Positions 51,395 through 59,245 of a DNA stretch of 64,000 bases are shown here, piece after piece. The notes under the pieces were generated by a model, which searched no databases, was not told the origin of the DNA, and was given only the letters and a program-made list of their open reading frames with translations. The first letter of the stretch is position 1. Each line of letters starts with the position of its first letter. Source of the DNA: an uncultured Mobiluncus sp. (GTDB lineage Bacteria > Actinomycetota > Actinomycetes > Actinomycetales > Actinomycetaceae); assembly GCF_947087965.1 (NCBI RefSeq), contig NZ_CAMUES010000003.1, positions 124,001 through 188,000 of the forward strand. The letters run 5' to 3'. The position numbers and the translations under genes were made by a program.

Positions 51395-51416
51395 GGGTTC
51401 ACTGCCACTTTCCGGC

Positions 51417-52136
51417 TCACCAGGACTTGATGACCGGCAGGAGCTGAGCCAGGCGTAGCCGCACCTGGGTGGCGATTTCCTCTACCGGGAGGCTCGCGTC
51501 AATGACCAGCCAAGTATCCTGGCCGTCACTCATCCGCAGGAAGTCATCCCGGACGCGCTTTTGAAAGTCGAGTCCGGCGCGTTCCATCCGGTCCGGGCTG
51601 CCCAGGGACGCATCGGCAGCTTGGCGAGCCGCCGCGACCTCAGGGTCCAGGTCCAGCAGCACCGTTAGATTCGGAACTAATCCCCCCGTCGCCCACATGG
51701 ACAAATCGCGGATTTCCCTGGCTCCGAGTTCCCGCCCGTGCCCCTGATAGGCGATGGAGGACGCGAGGTAGCGGTCAGTTATCACGACTTTGCCGTCGTT
51801 AATAGCGGGAATGATGAGTTTGTGCACGTGTTGGGCCCGGTCAGCTGCAAACAGCAGCGCCTCGGCGCGAGCCGATACGTCCCCCGCGTCCAGCAGCAGT
51901 TGGCGCAAGGCCACCCCCAGGTCGGTCCCGCCGGGCTCACGCGTCTCGACGACTTCCCAGCCCTGTTCCCGCACCCACGAGGCAGCCCGCGCGATCTGGG
52001 TGGTCTTGCCCACTCCGTCGCAGCCCTCAAACGCCACAAACAGACCCTGGGTGGGACGAATTTCAGCCACGCGGCCAAAATCAACGTTAGTTTGCGGGCG
52101 AAACTCGCCCATTCCGAGCGCTTCTGTAAACGACAT
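51417..52136 (-). CDS. tmk: Thymidylate kinase
   Basis: Phosphorylates dTMP to dTDP. 239 residues: P-loop AFEGCDGVGKTTQ near 36-48, the DR motif REPGGTDLG, and TDRYLASSIAYQG. The N-terminal extension of about 30 residues is longer than usual. ATG 52136 has TAGGAT exactly 6 nt upstream (either a leaderless -10 box or AGGA ribosome site). Divergent from purD and followed by holB. Confidence 0.95.
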   Translation of the reverse strand: MSFTEALGMGEFRPQTNVDFGRVAEIRPTQGLFVAFEGCDGVGKTTQIARAASWVREQGWEVVETREPGGTDLGVALRQLLLDAGDVSARAEALLFAADRAQHVHKLIIPAINDGKVVITDRYLASSIAYQGHGRELGAREIRDLSMWATGGLVPNLTVLLDLDPEVAAARQAADASLGSPDRMERAGLDFQKRVRDDFLRMSDGQDTWLVIDASLPVEEIATQVRLRLAQLLPVIKSW

Positions 52137-52142
52137 ATCCAC

Positions 52143-52148
52143 ATCCTA
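52143..52148 (-). promoter_or_regulatory. -10 box TAGGAT, 6 nt before tmk ATG
   Basis: TAGGAT-GTGGAT-ATG on the minus strand; leaderless start likely, though AGGA could act as ribosome site. Confidence 0.5.
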
Positions 52149-52183
52149 ACAGTCGACCCGAGGGCAAAATTTTACTCCTATTA

Positions 52184-52210
52184 TTGAACAGCCTAAAAAG
52201 CTATTAAACT
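52184..52210 (+). promoter_or_regulatory. purD promoter, leaderless type
   Basis: -35 TTGAAC (52184-52189), 15-bp spacer, -10 TAAACT (52205-52210), then 6 nt to the GTG at 52217. No ribosome site, so transcription should begin at the start codon. Confidence 0.6.
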
Positions 52211-52216
52211 GAAATT

Positions 52217-53479
52217 GTGAAGGTTTTACTTTTGGGAAGCGGCGGGCGTGAGCACGCGTTGGCCAGGGCTATTGCGAAATCAAATCTGTTGGAGAAACTG
52301 TGGATTGCCCCCGGTAATCCCGGTACCGCCGCGGTGGGCGAAAACGTGGAATGCGTGGCTGATGACCCGGCACAAGTGCTGGAACTGGCCCAGTCTCTGC
52401 GTCCCGACCTGGTGGTCATTGGGCCGGAAGCCCCGCTGGTCAAAGGGGTTGCTGATGTCCTGCGTGAGGCGGGTTACCGAGTTTTCGGTCCCGGACGTCT
52501 GGCCGCCCGCCTGGAGGGCTCGAAAGCGTTCGCGAAAACGATAATGCGCCAGGCGCGGGTCGCTACCGCCGCCTCGGTAGCCTGCCGCACCCTGGACGAG
52601 GCACGGGATGCTTTGCAGCGTTTCGGGACTCCTTACGTGGTGAAGCAAGACGGTTTGGCTGCCGGCAAAGGCGTGGTGGTGACGTCTGACTTTGATACCG
52701 CCGTGGCCCATGCCGCCGCCTGTATTGAAGCGATGGCGAATCCCCACGAGCCCGCCGTCGTGATTGAAGAATTCCTGGACGGTCCCGAAGCCTCGGTGTT
52801 CTGTATCTGCGATGGTCACGAGGCCATTGCTCTGCCGGCTGCCCAGGATTACAAACGTGCCTATGACGGTAACGAGGGGCCTAATACGGGCGGCATGGGT
52901 GCTTACTCGCCGCTACCGTGGGCTCCAGAGGATCTGGAGCAACGGGTGGCCCAAGAAATCGCCCTGCCGGTGTGTAACGTGCTGGCTAACCAGGGCTGTG
53001 AATTTATCGGTTTGCTGTACGTAGGTTTGGCTTTGACTTCGCGCGGTCCACGGGTGGTTGAGTTTAATGTTCGGTTTGGAGACCCGGAGACCCAGTCGGT
53101 GCTGGAACGCCTGGACACGGATTTATTGGCGCTGTTGGCAGCGGCGGCAGACGGTAACCTGGCGGCGGCTGAACAGCTCAAGGTCAGCGATGACGCGGTG
53201 GTGAATGTGGTGTTGGCTGCCTCCGGTTATCCGCAGGCACCCGTGAAGGGCGGTGTCATCACCGGTCTAGAGGCCGCGAGTCAGGTGCCTGGGGTTCACG
53301 TTATTCATGCGGGTACGAAGGTCGACGATTCCGGTCAGGTAGTTGCCAACGGGGGGCGGGTACTGTCAGTAGTCGCGCGGGGAAGTGACCTGAATGAAGC
53401 CCGGAAACGCGCTTATCGGGCACTAGAGAGCATCAACCTGGAGAATTCGCACTACCGCACCGACATTGCCGAGTTTTGA
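52217..53479 (+). CDS. purD: Phosphoribosylamine-glycine ligase
   Basis: Second step of purine synthesis (GAR synthetase), ATP-grasp fold, 420 residues. N-terminal LLLGSGGREHALA, ATP-grasp motifs YVVKQDGLAAGKGVVV and VIEEFLDGPEASVF, PURD signature RFGDPETQ. GTG start without a Shine-Dalgarno site, but with a promoter placed for a leaderless message. Divergent from tmk; convergent with fliW. Confidence 0.96.
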   Translation: MKVLLLGSGGREHALARAIAKSNLLEKLWIAPGNPGTAAVGENVECVADDPAQVLELAQSLRPDLVVIGPEAPLVKGVADVLREAGYRVFGPGRLAARLEGSKAFAKTIMRQARVATAASVACRTLDEARDALQRFGTPYVVKQDGLAAGKGVVVTSDFDTAVAHAAACIEAMANPHEPAVVIEEFLDGPEASVFCICDGHEAIALPAAQDYKRAYDGNEGPNTGGMGAYSPLPWAPEDLEQRVAQEIALPVCNVLANQGCEFIGLLYVGLALTSRGPRVVEFNVRFGDPETQSVLERLDTDLLALLAAAADGNLAAAEQLKVSDDAVVNVVLAASGYPQAPVKGGVITGLEAASQVPGVHVIHAGTKVDDSGQVVANGGRVLSVVARGSDLNEARKRAYRALESINLENSHYRTDIAEF

Positions 53480-53545
53480 AACCACTGTGGCGCCGCGGCT
53501 CATGCCGGGGCGCTGAAAGGTCATCGTGGTACCGAAAACCGAATT

Positions 53546-53998
53546 TTAGGATTCCTTGGGGTCGCCGATAGGGGCCTGTAACGGCCAGTCCTGATCCTCG
53601 AGCACGACCTGTATCGCACTCATGTTCTCTGGGTTGATAACCAGGGGTGCCAGCAGGTTTGCCGTGTGGGGGTACGAACCGGATGCCGGGTGCACAATGA
53701 CCAGGATAAAGGGCTCTTCGCCGTCTTTTATCTCGACACGTTCCTTCGCGGAGGAGGGAATCATCGGGGTGTATCCGTCAAAGAATGCCACCGGGGGGAC
53801 CGCGAATAGACGAACATTGGGGTCAATGATGGACTTCAGGGTCCACAAAACCCCAGTTTCGTCAACCGCGGAGAGGCTAAAATCCAGGTGGCTTTCCAGG
53901 CCTGGCATGGGCCGAACCATCCGGATTTTGAGCGTCGGAAATTCCTCGCCGTCGCCGGCTTGTTCAGTGTTTTCGGTAACTTCGTCGTTGGTGCTCAT
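53546..53998 (-). CDS. fliW: Flagellar assembly factor FliW
   Basis: Flagellin-binding protein of 150 residues that in other bacteria antagonises CsrA. FliW pattern: IRMVRPMPGLESHLDFSLSA, LWTLKSIIDPNVRLFAVPP, and TANLLAPLVINPENMSAIQVVL. An acidic N-terminal extension of about 20 residues is extra. ATG overlaps the flgL stop (ATGA), so the order flgN-flgK-flgL-fliW forms one operon. No csrA or flagellin gene is in the window. Confidence 0.92.
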   Translation of the reverse strand: MSTNDEVTENTEQAGDGEEFPTLKIRMVRPMPGLESHLDFSLSAVDETGVLWTLKSIIDPNVRLFAVPPVAFFDGYTPMIPSSAKERVEIKDGEEPFILVIVHPASGSYPHTANLLAPLVINPENMSAIQVVLEDQDWPLQAPIGDPKES

Positions 53999-54969
53999 CG
54001 TAAGTAGTCTAGCAAAGTTGGCTGCACGACACGCTGCGTTGAACTTAGAGATGCTTGATAAGCCATCGAAGCCAGGGACATGTCAATCGTGACCTTTTGG
54101 ATGTCGATATCCTCTACGTCAGAAATCTGGCCTTTGACCTGCTGCAGGTCAAAAACGACGCTGTTTTGCGCTTCCAGAACCTGCTTGTGCCGGGCACCGA
54201 CCGCGGATTGCGCTTCCTGGAGTTTCGCGAAACGTTCACCCAGTTCCTTTTGGATGGACTCAATCTTCTGGCGGTTCTCGCCTGCCGGACCGGTCGGGGA
54301 TTCCAAAATTTGGGCAGCCGCAATCAGAAGGTTCATGACTGACGGGTTGTTGTCGGTTTTCAGGGTGTTGCCGTCCCATTTAATAGTGCCGGTGCCGAAC
54401 AGTTTGTTGCCGTCTACGTTGGCTTGCACAGTCGTGTCCGCATCGATACGGCGATCGACAGTCTTAGCGGTGATTTCGTCTTTCTCGGCGGCGAGGAAAA
54501 TCGTGTCGTGCCCGTCAGAGCCAGTCTTAAACACCAGTCCCTTATCCGAGTTACCGGCAAAAACGGTGCGACCCAGGTAGGTCGAATTAGCCTGCGACAT
54601 GATAGATTCGGCAATCTTGCGCAGTTGCGCGGCCAGAGCGCCTTGGGATTTATCCCCCAAGGCCCCGTCAATGGAGTTAATCAGCAAGGTCCGGGCTTCC
54701 GTGTAACGATCCGCAACGGATTGCATGGCGGCGTCCGAAGTCGCCAGCCAGGAGTTAGCATCGCTGATGTTGCGCTTGAACTGTTCGGTCGCGGCCAGCT
54801 CCTTGCGCAGGCGCATAGAGGAGACGGAGGAGGCCGGATCGTCGGAGGCGAAAGACATGCGCTTGCCCGAGGACAGCTGCTTGTTTACATCAGCCAGGCG
54901 GTTAAAGTTGCGCTGAATCGTAGCCAGCGTAGTGCCAGCCATCATAGAGGTTGTCATGCGGGTAATCAT
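53995..54969 (-). CDS. flgL: Flagellar hook-associated protein 3 (hook-filament junction)
   Basis: Junction protein between hook and filament, 324 residues. N-terminal flagellin-like helix (MAGTTLATIQRNFNRLADVNKQLSSGKR) and C-terminal helix (VDIQKVTIDMSLASMAYQASLS-like) that form the coiled-coil D0/D1 domains. The frame opens with a GTG at 54978, but AGG lies 8 nt before the ATG at 54969. It directly follows flgK and overlaps fliW. Confidence 0.94.
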   Translation of the reverse strand: MITRMTTSMMAGTTLATIQRNFNRLADVNKQLSSGKRMSFASDDPASSVSSMRLRKELAATEQFKRNISDANSWLATSDAAMQSVADRYTEARTLLINSIDGALGDKSQGALAAQLRKIAESIMSQANSTYLGRTVFAGNSDKGLVFKTGSDGHDTIFLAAEKDEITAKTVDRRIDADTTVQANVDGNKLFGTGTIKWDGNTLKTDNNPSVMNLLIAAAQILESPTGPAGENRQKIESIQKELGERFAKLQEAQSAVGARHKQVLEAQNSVVFDLQQVKGQISDVEDIDIQKVTIDMSLASMAYQASLSSTQRVVQPTLLDYLR

Positions 54970-54974
54970 GTCAG

Positions 54975-57020
54975 TCACCTACCTAGGTTGATGAGGGCCT
55001 CAAGCATCGAGTTAACTGTACTCATGATGCGTGCCGCGCCCGCGTAGGCGTGCTGGCCCTGTATCAGGTTAATAACTTCTTCATTCATGTCAACAGAGCT
55101 CTGTGACTTTTGCCGTTGTTCGGCGATAAGCCGCGTCTGCTCCGCCAAAGTGTGCTTGTCGTCGGCGCTCTTGGCGTGTACGCCAATGTCCACCACAGAC
55201 TTGGACCATTCGTTCATCGCCGAGGTCGGCGCGTCTTGACGGTTGCCCAAAGCCAGGGAAACCGAGCCGTCATAGACCCCGTTGGTGTACTGGCCGGCAG
55301 CAATCATCTGGGGGTCTTTGATGGCGACGGACAGGCGCATGGCGGCCGGTAGCGTGTTGTCGGTGGCGGCGAACTTAAAGAAGTCTCCGCCGTCCTCTTT
55401 TTCGTTTTCATACACGATGGCAGAGCCTTTATGGTTTTTTTCCAAATCGGCGACGGTCTTTTTAATTTCCGCATCGTAGGCTTCGTCCGTCGGGTAGTCG
55501 CTGCGCTTTAGCGTGGGGCCGATGGGTTCCTGGCGATGCGGGTCATTTACGTCCTTGGACAAGTCCACTTTGTAGAACTTGGTTTCTTTGGTCACCAGGG
55601 TTTTGGTGTTGTTCGTCCCGCCTTCGCCGGTGTTGTTGGCATGAATCGCGTTGATTTCCGTAGCCAGGTTCGTCGCCAAGTCGTTGTAGAGCTTGCCGGT
55701 TTCCGCCCAAGCCCCGCCGTTGCCGATGGTGCCGGAAACTCCGGGGAACTGGGCCGGTTTCAGGTTTTGCATCAACCCGCCGATGGTGCCGTCCTCGATG
55801 GCGACCATGTGTCCGCCGAGTGCCCAGCGCAGGCGCACCGGACCCTCGTCCTTCATAAAAGTAAAGTCGGTAAAACCCTGCTCGGTGCCGGCTACTTTGG
55901 CATCTTTCAGTTTCATCGTGCCCTCTTGGACAGCTTTCATATCGTAAAAGGCCACGTACTTGGTGCCGACTTCGGGATCGCCGGATTTCAGGGTCTTTTT
56001 CACGCTACCGTCAGCGTTCAGAATCTTGTCGCCGACTTCGTAGCGCTGTACATGCGCTTGATATTGCTGAATTTGCTGGCCGTGGTAGGGAAACATCGTA
56101 CCGGTATCCTTGCCCCCGGCTTTCAGCGCATCAACCGCGGCCTTGTACTTGTCTCGCGGAGCCGAGTCAATGCCGGCCATATCGCGCGCACCTTCCACCT
56201 CAAAGTGGTTCACGTAATCTTTGCCGACCAGGGAGTTCCCGCCGAGCATGACTTCCACGGTGCCGTCGTCGTAGGCCTGGCCAATCATATTGGGGTGTGG
56301 CGCGTTTTCTTTCGTGTACACCGAGTAGCCCTGGCGGACGGTCGCGCCGGTCAGCTTGGAAATATGCATAATCAGCTGGTCGCGCTCATCTTTCAGGTGG
56401 TTGACCGCGCCGCTAACGTTGCCGCCAGCCACGGTAGCCTTGCGGATACGGTCATTGAGCTTTTGGACAGAATCCATCGTGGTGTTCAAGTCTGCCACCA
56501 GCGCCTCGAGCTGTTCGCGCCCGTTCTTCCACAGGTCATTAATGTGCGTGTAGCCGGTCTTAATATTGGTGACCAAGGCTTCAGCGGCCCCCAGAGTGGT
56601 GGCGCGCGCCCCGCGGTTATCGGAGTTATTGTTGACGTCTCCCCAAGACTTAAAGAAAGTACGCATGGAATCGGACACGGACATCCGACCCAGCTCGTCC
56701 ATCGCAGACTCGATGCCTTTCCAAGCGATGCTGGTCTCTTTGGTGCCGGCGGCACGGCCGGTCTCTAAACGCAGTTTCGCATCCAAAAAGAAATCGTCGA
56801 GCCGACGGATACGGGTAATCTCTACGCCGCCGCCCTGGGGGACGGAACCTGCAAAGATAGACGGTTCCGAACCGATACCGAGAGCCCGCTGTTCGACACG
56901 CTGGCGGGTGTACCCAGGAGTGTTCAAGTTGTTGATGTTCTGCCCGGAAACCTCGATGAGACGTTGGGCTGCGTAAAGACCGGTCAGTCCGGCGTTCAGC
57001 GAAGAAAACGTTGAACCCAT
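54975..57020 (-). CDS. flgK: Flagellar hook-associated protein 1
   Basis: Hook-filament junction protein, 681 residues. N-terminal rod/hook signature (SSLNAGLTGLYAAQRLIEVSGQNINNLNTPGYTRQ, in two stretches) and C-terminal VNMNEEVINLIQ-like helix ending in SMLEALINLGR. The variable middle (about 280-590) is large. It follows flgN after a 126-bp gap, which holds GCCGATGA at 57090-57097, a possible sigma-28 -10 with a poor -35. Confidence 0.95.
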   Translation of the reverse strand: MGSTFSSLNAGLTGLYAAQRLIEVSGQNINNLNTPGYTRQRVEQRALGIGSEPSIFAGSVPQGGGVEITRIRRLDDFFLDAKLRLETGRAAGTKETSIAWKGIESAMDELGRMSVSDSMRTFFKSWGDVNNNSDNRGARATTLGAAEALVTNIKTGYTHINDLWKNGREQLEALVADLNTTMDSVQKLNDRIRKATVAGGNVSGAVNHLKDERDQLIMHISKLTGATVRQGYSVYTKENAPHPNMIGQAYDDGTVEVMLGGNSLVGKDYVNHFEVEGARDMAGIDSAPRDKYKAAVDALKAGGKDTGTMFPYHGQQIQQYQAHVQRYEVGDKILNADGSVKKTLKSGDPEVGTKYVAFYDMKAVQEGTMKLKDAKVAGTEQGFTDFTFMKDEGPVRLRWALGGHMVAIEDGTIGGLMQNLKPAQFPGVSGTIGNGGAWAETGKLYNDLATNLATEINAIHANNTGEGGTNNTKTLVTKETKFYKVDLSKDVNDPHRQEPIGPTLKRSDYPTDEAYDAEIKKTVADLEKNHKGSAIVYENEKEDGGDFFKFAATDNTLPAAMRLSVAIKDPQMIAAGQYTNGVYDGSVSLALGNRQDAPTSAMNEWSKSVVDIGVHAKSADDKHTLAEQTRLIAEQRQKSQSSVDMNEEVINLIQGQHAYAGAARIMSTVNSMLEALINLGR

Positions 57021-57146
57021 CGGAGTGTCCTTTCCCTAGCCTGTGTGCTTACTCAATCTTTGTGACGCCTCACGCGTCCACGTTTAAGCTCATCGGCTTG
57101 AAAGGCTCGGATATGAGAATTTTTTCAAAACCCCGTGTTCTTGTTC

Positions 57147-57632
57147 TTACATTGAAGTGTCAAGCATGGTGGATTCACCCGTTCCCGAAGCGTGGATTCC
57201 CCCGTCCTCACCATAGGTTTCTTCCGCCCCTTGCATACTCATCAGGGTTTCTTGGGTGGCGCGCTGGAGGGAGGACAGGACTTCTTGGTTCGCCTTGGAC
57301 ATATCGGCAATTTCAGAAGTCAGGGAGATGAGGGCTTCGCGGTGTTGGTTCAACAGGGTCTGCCACGGTTCGTCCGCCGCTTCAGCAATTTCTTTCAGGG
57401 ATGCCTCGGGGGGCAGTCCCAAGTCGACCGCCACGGCTTCAGATTCCATGGAGCGTTCCAGTTCCATCGTCTGGGCTTGCGCAATGACGGCTTCCAGCTC
57501 ACGAGTGGCGCGTGGCAACCACCGGGACGAGGCTGTGGAAGTAATCAAACGTTCTTCTTCCAGCTTGAACAGCATGACCTCCAGAGTTTCACGTTGTTTC
57601 CACAGTTGGCGTGACAATGCGTCTAACGACAT
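57147..57632 (-). CDS. flgN: FlgN-like flagellar export chaperone
   Basis: Mostly helical 161-residue protein at the position expected for FlgN, the chaperone of FlgK and FlgL. It has heptad-rich LDALSRQLWKQRETLEVMLFKLEEE and a second long helix near 95-145. Sequence identity within this family is low, so the call leans on gene order. GGAGGAG lies 6 nt before ATG 57632. A sigma-28-type promoter lies just upstream. First gene of flgN-flgK-flgL-fliW. Confidence 0.75.
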   Translation of the reverse strand: MSLDALSRQLWKQRETLEVMLFKLEEERLITSTASSRWLPRATRELEAVIAQAQTMELERSMESEAVAVDLGLPPEASLKEIAEAADEPWQTLLNQHREALISLTSEIADMSKANQEVLSSLQRATQETLMSMQGAEETYGEDGGIHASGTGESTMLDTSM

Positions 57633-57655
57633 AGCGCTCTCCTCCTCAGTCAGCC

Positions 57656-57682
57656 CAATCGTCAAAGCCTGACTGCTCTTTA
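57656..57682 (-). promoter_or_regulatory. Sigma-28-type promoter of flgN-flgK-flgL-fliW
   Basis: On the minus strand: TAAA (57682-57679), exactly 15 nt, then GACGATTG (57663-57656). The consensus is TAAA-N15-GCCGATAA. About 16-nt leader before ATG 57632. The fitting sigma factor gene is divergent next door. Confidence 0.55.
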
Positions 57683-57811
57683 GCTAAACTTACCCGCAAA
57701 ATTGCCAATCACTCAATCCTGATGATTCCTCATTAATCTACCGCTAATTAAATGGTTTAAAAGGTAAACTGACTGGGACTGCACCTGCAATTTTTTCTGA
57801 GGAGAGACACG

Positions 57812-59110
57812 GTGGAGGCTTCACTCGGCGAAGTGAACCGCAACGAGCTAATTGAAAAAAACCTCCCCTTGGTTGGTTACCAAGTGGCGGAGTTGTTGCG
57901 CCGTGTCCCGTCTTTTGTACAGCGCGAGGACCTCGCTTCGGCGGGTTCTTTGGCCCTGGTGCAAGCCGCTAATACTTATGACCCAAAGACCGGTGTGCCG
58001 TTCCATCGTTACGCGGTTTACCGGATTCGCGGAGCCATGCTCGACGAACTGCGTTCCATGGACTGGGCGACCCGCGGGGCTCGTCAACGCACCAAACAGC
58101 TGGAGGAAATGACCTCTACCCTCACCGCTGCTGCGGGACGCGCCCCTACGAAAGAGGAACTCGCTTCGGCTCTGGGGGTGGACGTAGAGTCAGTGGAGTC
58201 CGCTCAGCAAGATGCCGCCCGCCGCGTCGTCTCTATGGATGCACCCGCCGGTAACGAGGACGACCGGACTTTGGAAGTCCCTGATGAAAGCCCCTCCCCG
58301 GAAGACACGCTGCTGGATGACGAACGCCTGGTGTATCTGCGCGCTGCGGTTCGCGCCCTGCCGCAGCGTTTGCGCTTTGTGGTGGAGCAGGTCTTTTTTG
58401 AGGAACGTCCGATTCAAGATGTGGCTGACGAGCTGGGAGTAACCCAATCTCGAGTGTCTCAGCTGCGTTCCGAAGCCCTCACCTTGATGCGTGAGGGGAT
58501 GAATCGCCACCTCGATCCCGAAGCGGCTGCGGAAGAAAACGAGGAAGTTACCGGCATCGTTAAGAAACGCCGCGAGAGCTACTTCCAAAAGATTGAAGAT
58601 CACGCCGACGAAATGTTGCGTGGAGACCCGGATACGGACCCGGAGATAGAGGACACGCTCATTGCGCCCCCCGTCTCTTCGTCAGCTCGGGGTCGTCCGC
58701 GGGATCCTTCCGGGACACCGCGTCCTCGTTCATCGTCTCTGCGTGATTCGTTGTCACAAGTTTCGCCCGGCGCGTCTGCGGGGTCGTCTCCCCATAAAGA
58801 GTCGGAAGAGTCCGCTACCGAGGTTGCGTCGGGTACTTCCACCAAGAGCTTCCTGGCTGGTCACGCCCGTGGCACAGCGCAGGCAAAGGCTCGTCTCGAA
58901 GCGGAGCAAGAAGCCCAGCGCGCCGCCGAAGCTACCGAGAAACCTAAAAGTAAAGACAAAGCCCGCTTACGTGGTGGCGAATCCGCAGCGGAACTCCCGG
59001 CGGAAGAAGAAAAACCACCAACCCCGCCAACCACCTCTTACCTGGGAGGATTGTCCATTCGGCAACAGAATATGCGGGCGGAAGCGCGCCGAAATCGACG
59101 AAAAAAATAA
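57812..59110 (+). CDS. fliA: Sigma-28 family RNA polymerase sigma factor (FliA/WhiG) with long tail
   Basis: Sigma factor for flagellar or late genes, 432 residues where the family is about 250. Region 2 near 15-85 (NLPLVGYQVAELL, GAMLDELRSMDW), region 3 near 90-145, region 4 near 175-230 with the helix-turn-helix DVADELGVTQSRVSQLRSEAL. After residue 235 comes an extra 195-residue Ser/Pro/Glu/Arg-rich, probably disordered extension ending in a basic SIRQQNMRAEARRNRRKK stretch. GTG start with GAGGAGA upstream. Divergent from flgN, followed by fliD. Confidence 0.9.
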   Translation: MEASLGEVNRNELIEKNLPLVGYQVAELLRRVPSFVQREDLASAGSLALVQAANTYDPKTGVPFHRYAVYRIRGAMLDELRSMDWATRGARQRTKQLEEMTSTLTAAAGRAPTKEELASALGVDVESVESAQQDAARRVVSMDAPAGNEDDRTLEVPDESPSPEDTLLDDERLVYLRAAVRALPQRLRFVVEQVFFEERPIQDVADELGVTQSRVSQLRSEALTLMREGMNRHLDPEAAAEENEEVTGIVKKRRESYFQKIEDHADEMLRGDPDTDPEIEDTLIAPPVSSSARGRPRDPSGTPRPRSSSLRDSLSQVSPGASAGSSPHKESEESATEVASGTSTKSFLAGHARGTAQAKARLEAEQEAQRAAEATEKPKSKDKARLRGGESAAELPAEEEKPPTPPTTSYLGGLSIRQQNMRAEARRNRRKK

Positions 59111-59116
59111 TTTCCC

Positions 59117-59143
59117 CTTAATTCTCAGGGATAATGACCGACA
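59117..59143 (+). promoter_or_regulatory. Possible sigma-28 promoter of fliD
   Basis: TTAA (59117-59120), 15 nt, ACCGACAA (59136-59143). Weaker match to TAAA-N15-GCCGATAA than the flgN promoter. Confidence 0.35.
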
Positions 59144-59245
59144 ATTATGCATGAGGTAGTGTCAGTGGGACACCTGTCGGTGTTCTGAACCTCGGCGTTA
59201 TCTCAGGATGGGATAACACCTTTTATTCCATGGAAGGAGCACATC

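Noticed and set aside
53480..53545. Small csrA gene between purD and fliW
   Set aside because: Only 66 bp, no frame long enough for CsrA.
55536..56768. 410-codon open frame antisense to flgK
   Set aside because: Mirror of a GC-rich coding strand; flgK has clear family signatures while the antisense product has none.
57090..57097. GCCGATGA as a sigma-28 promoter for flgK alone
   Set aside because: The -35 position reads TCAT, only a partial match; mentioned under flgK but not annotated.
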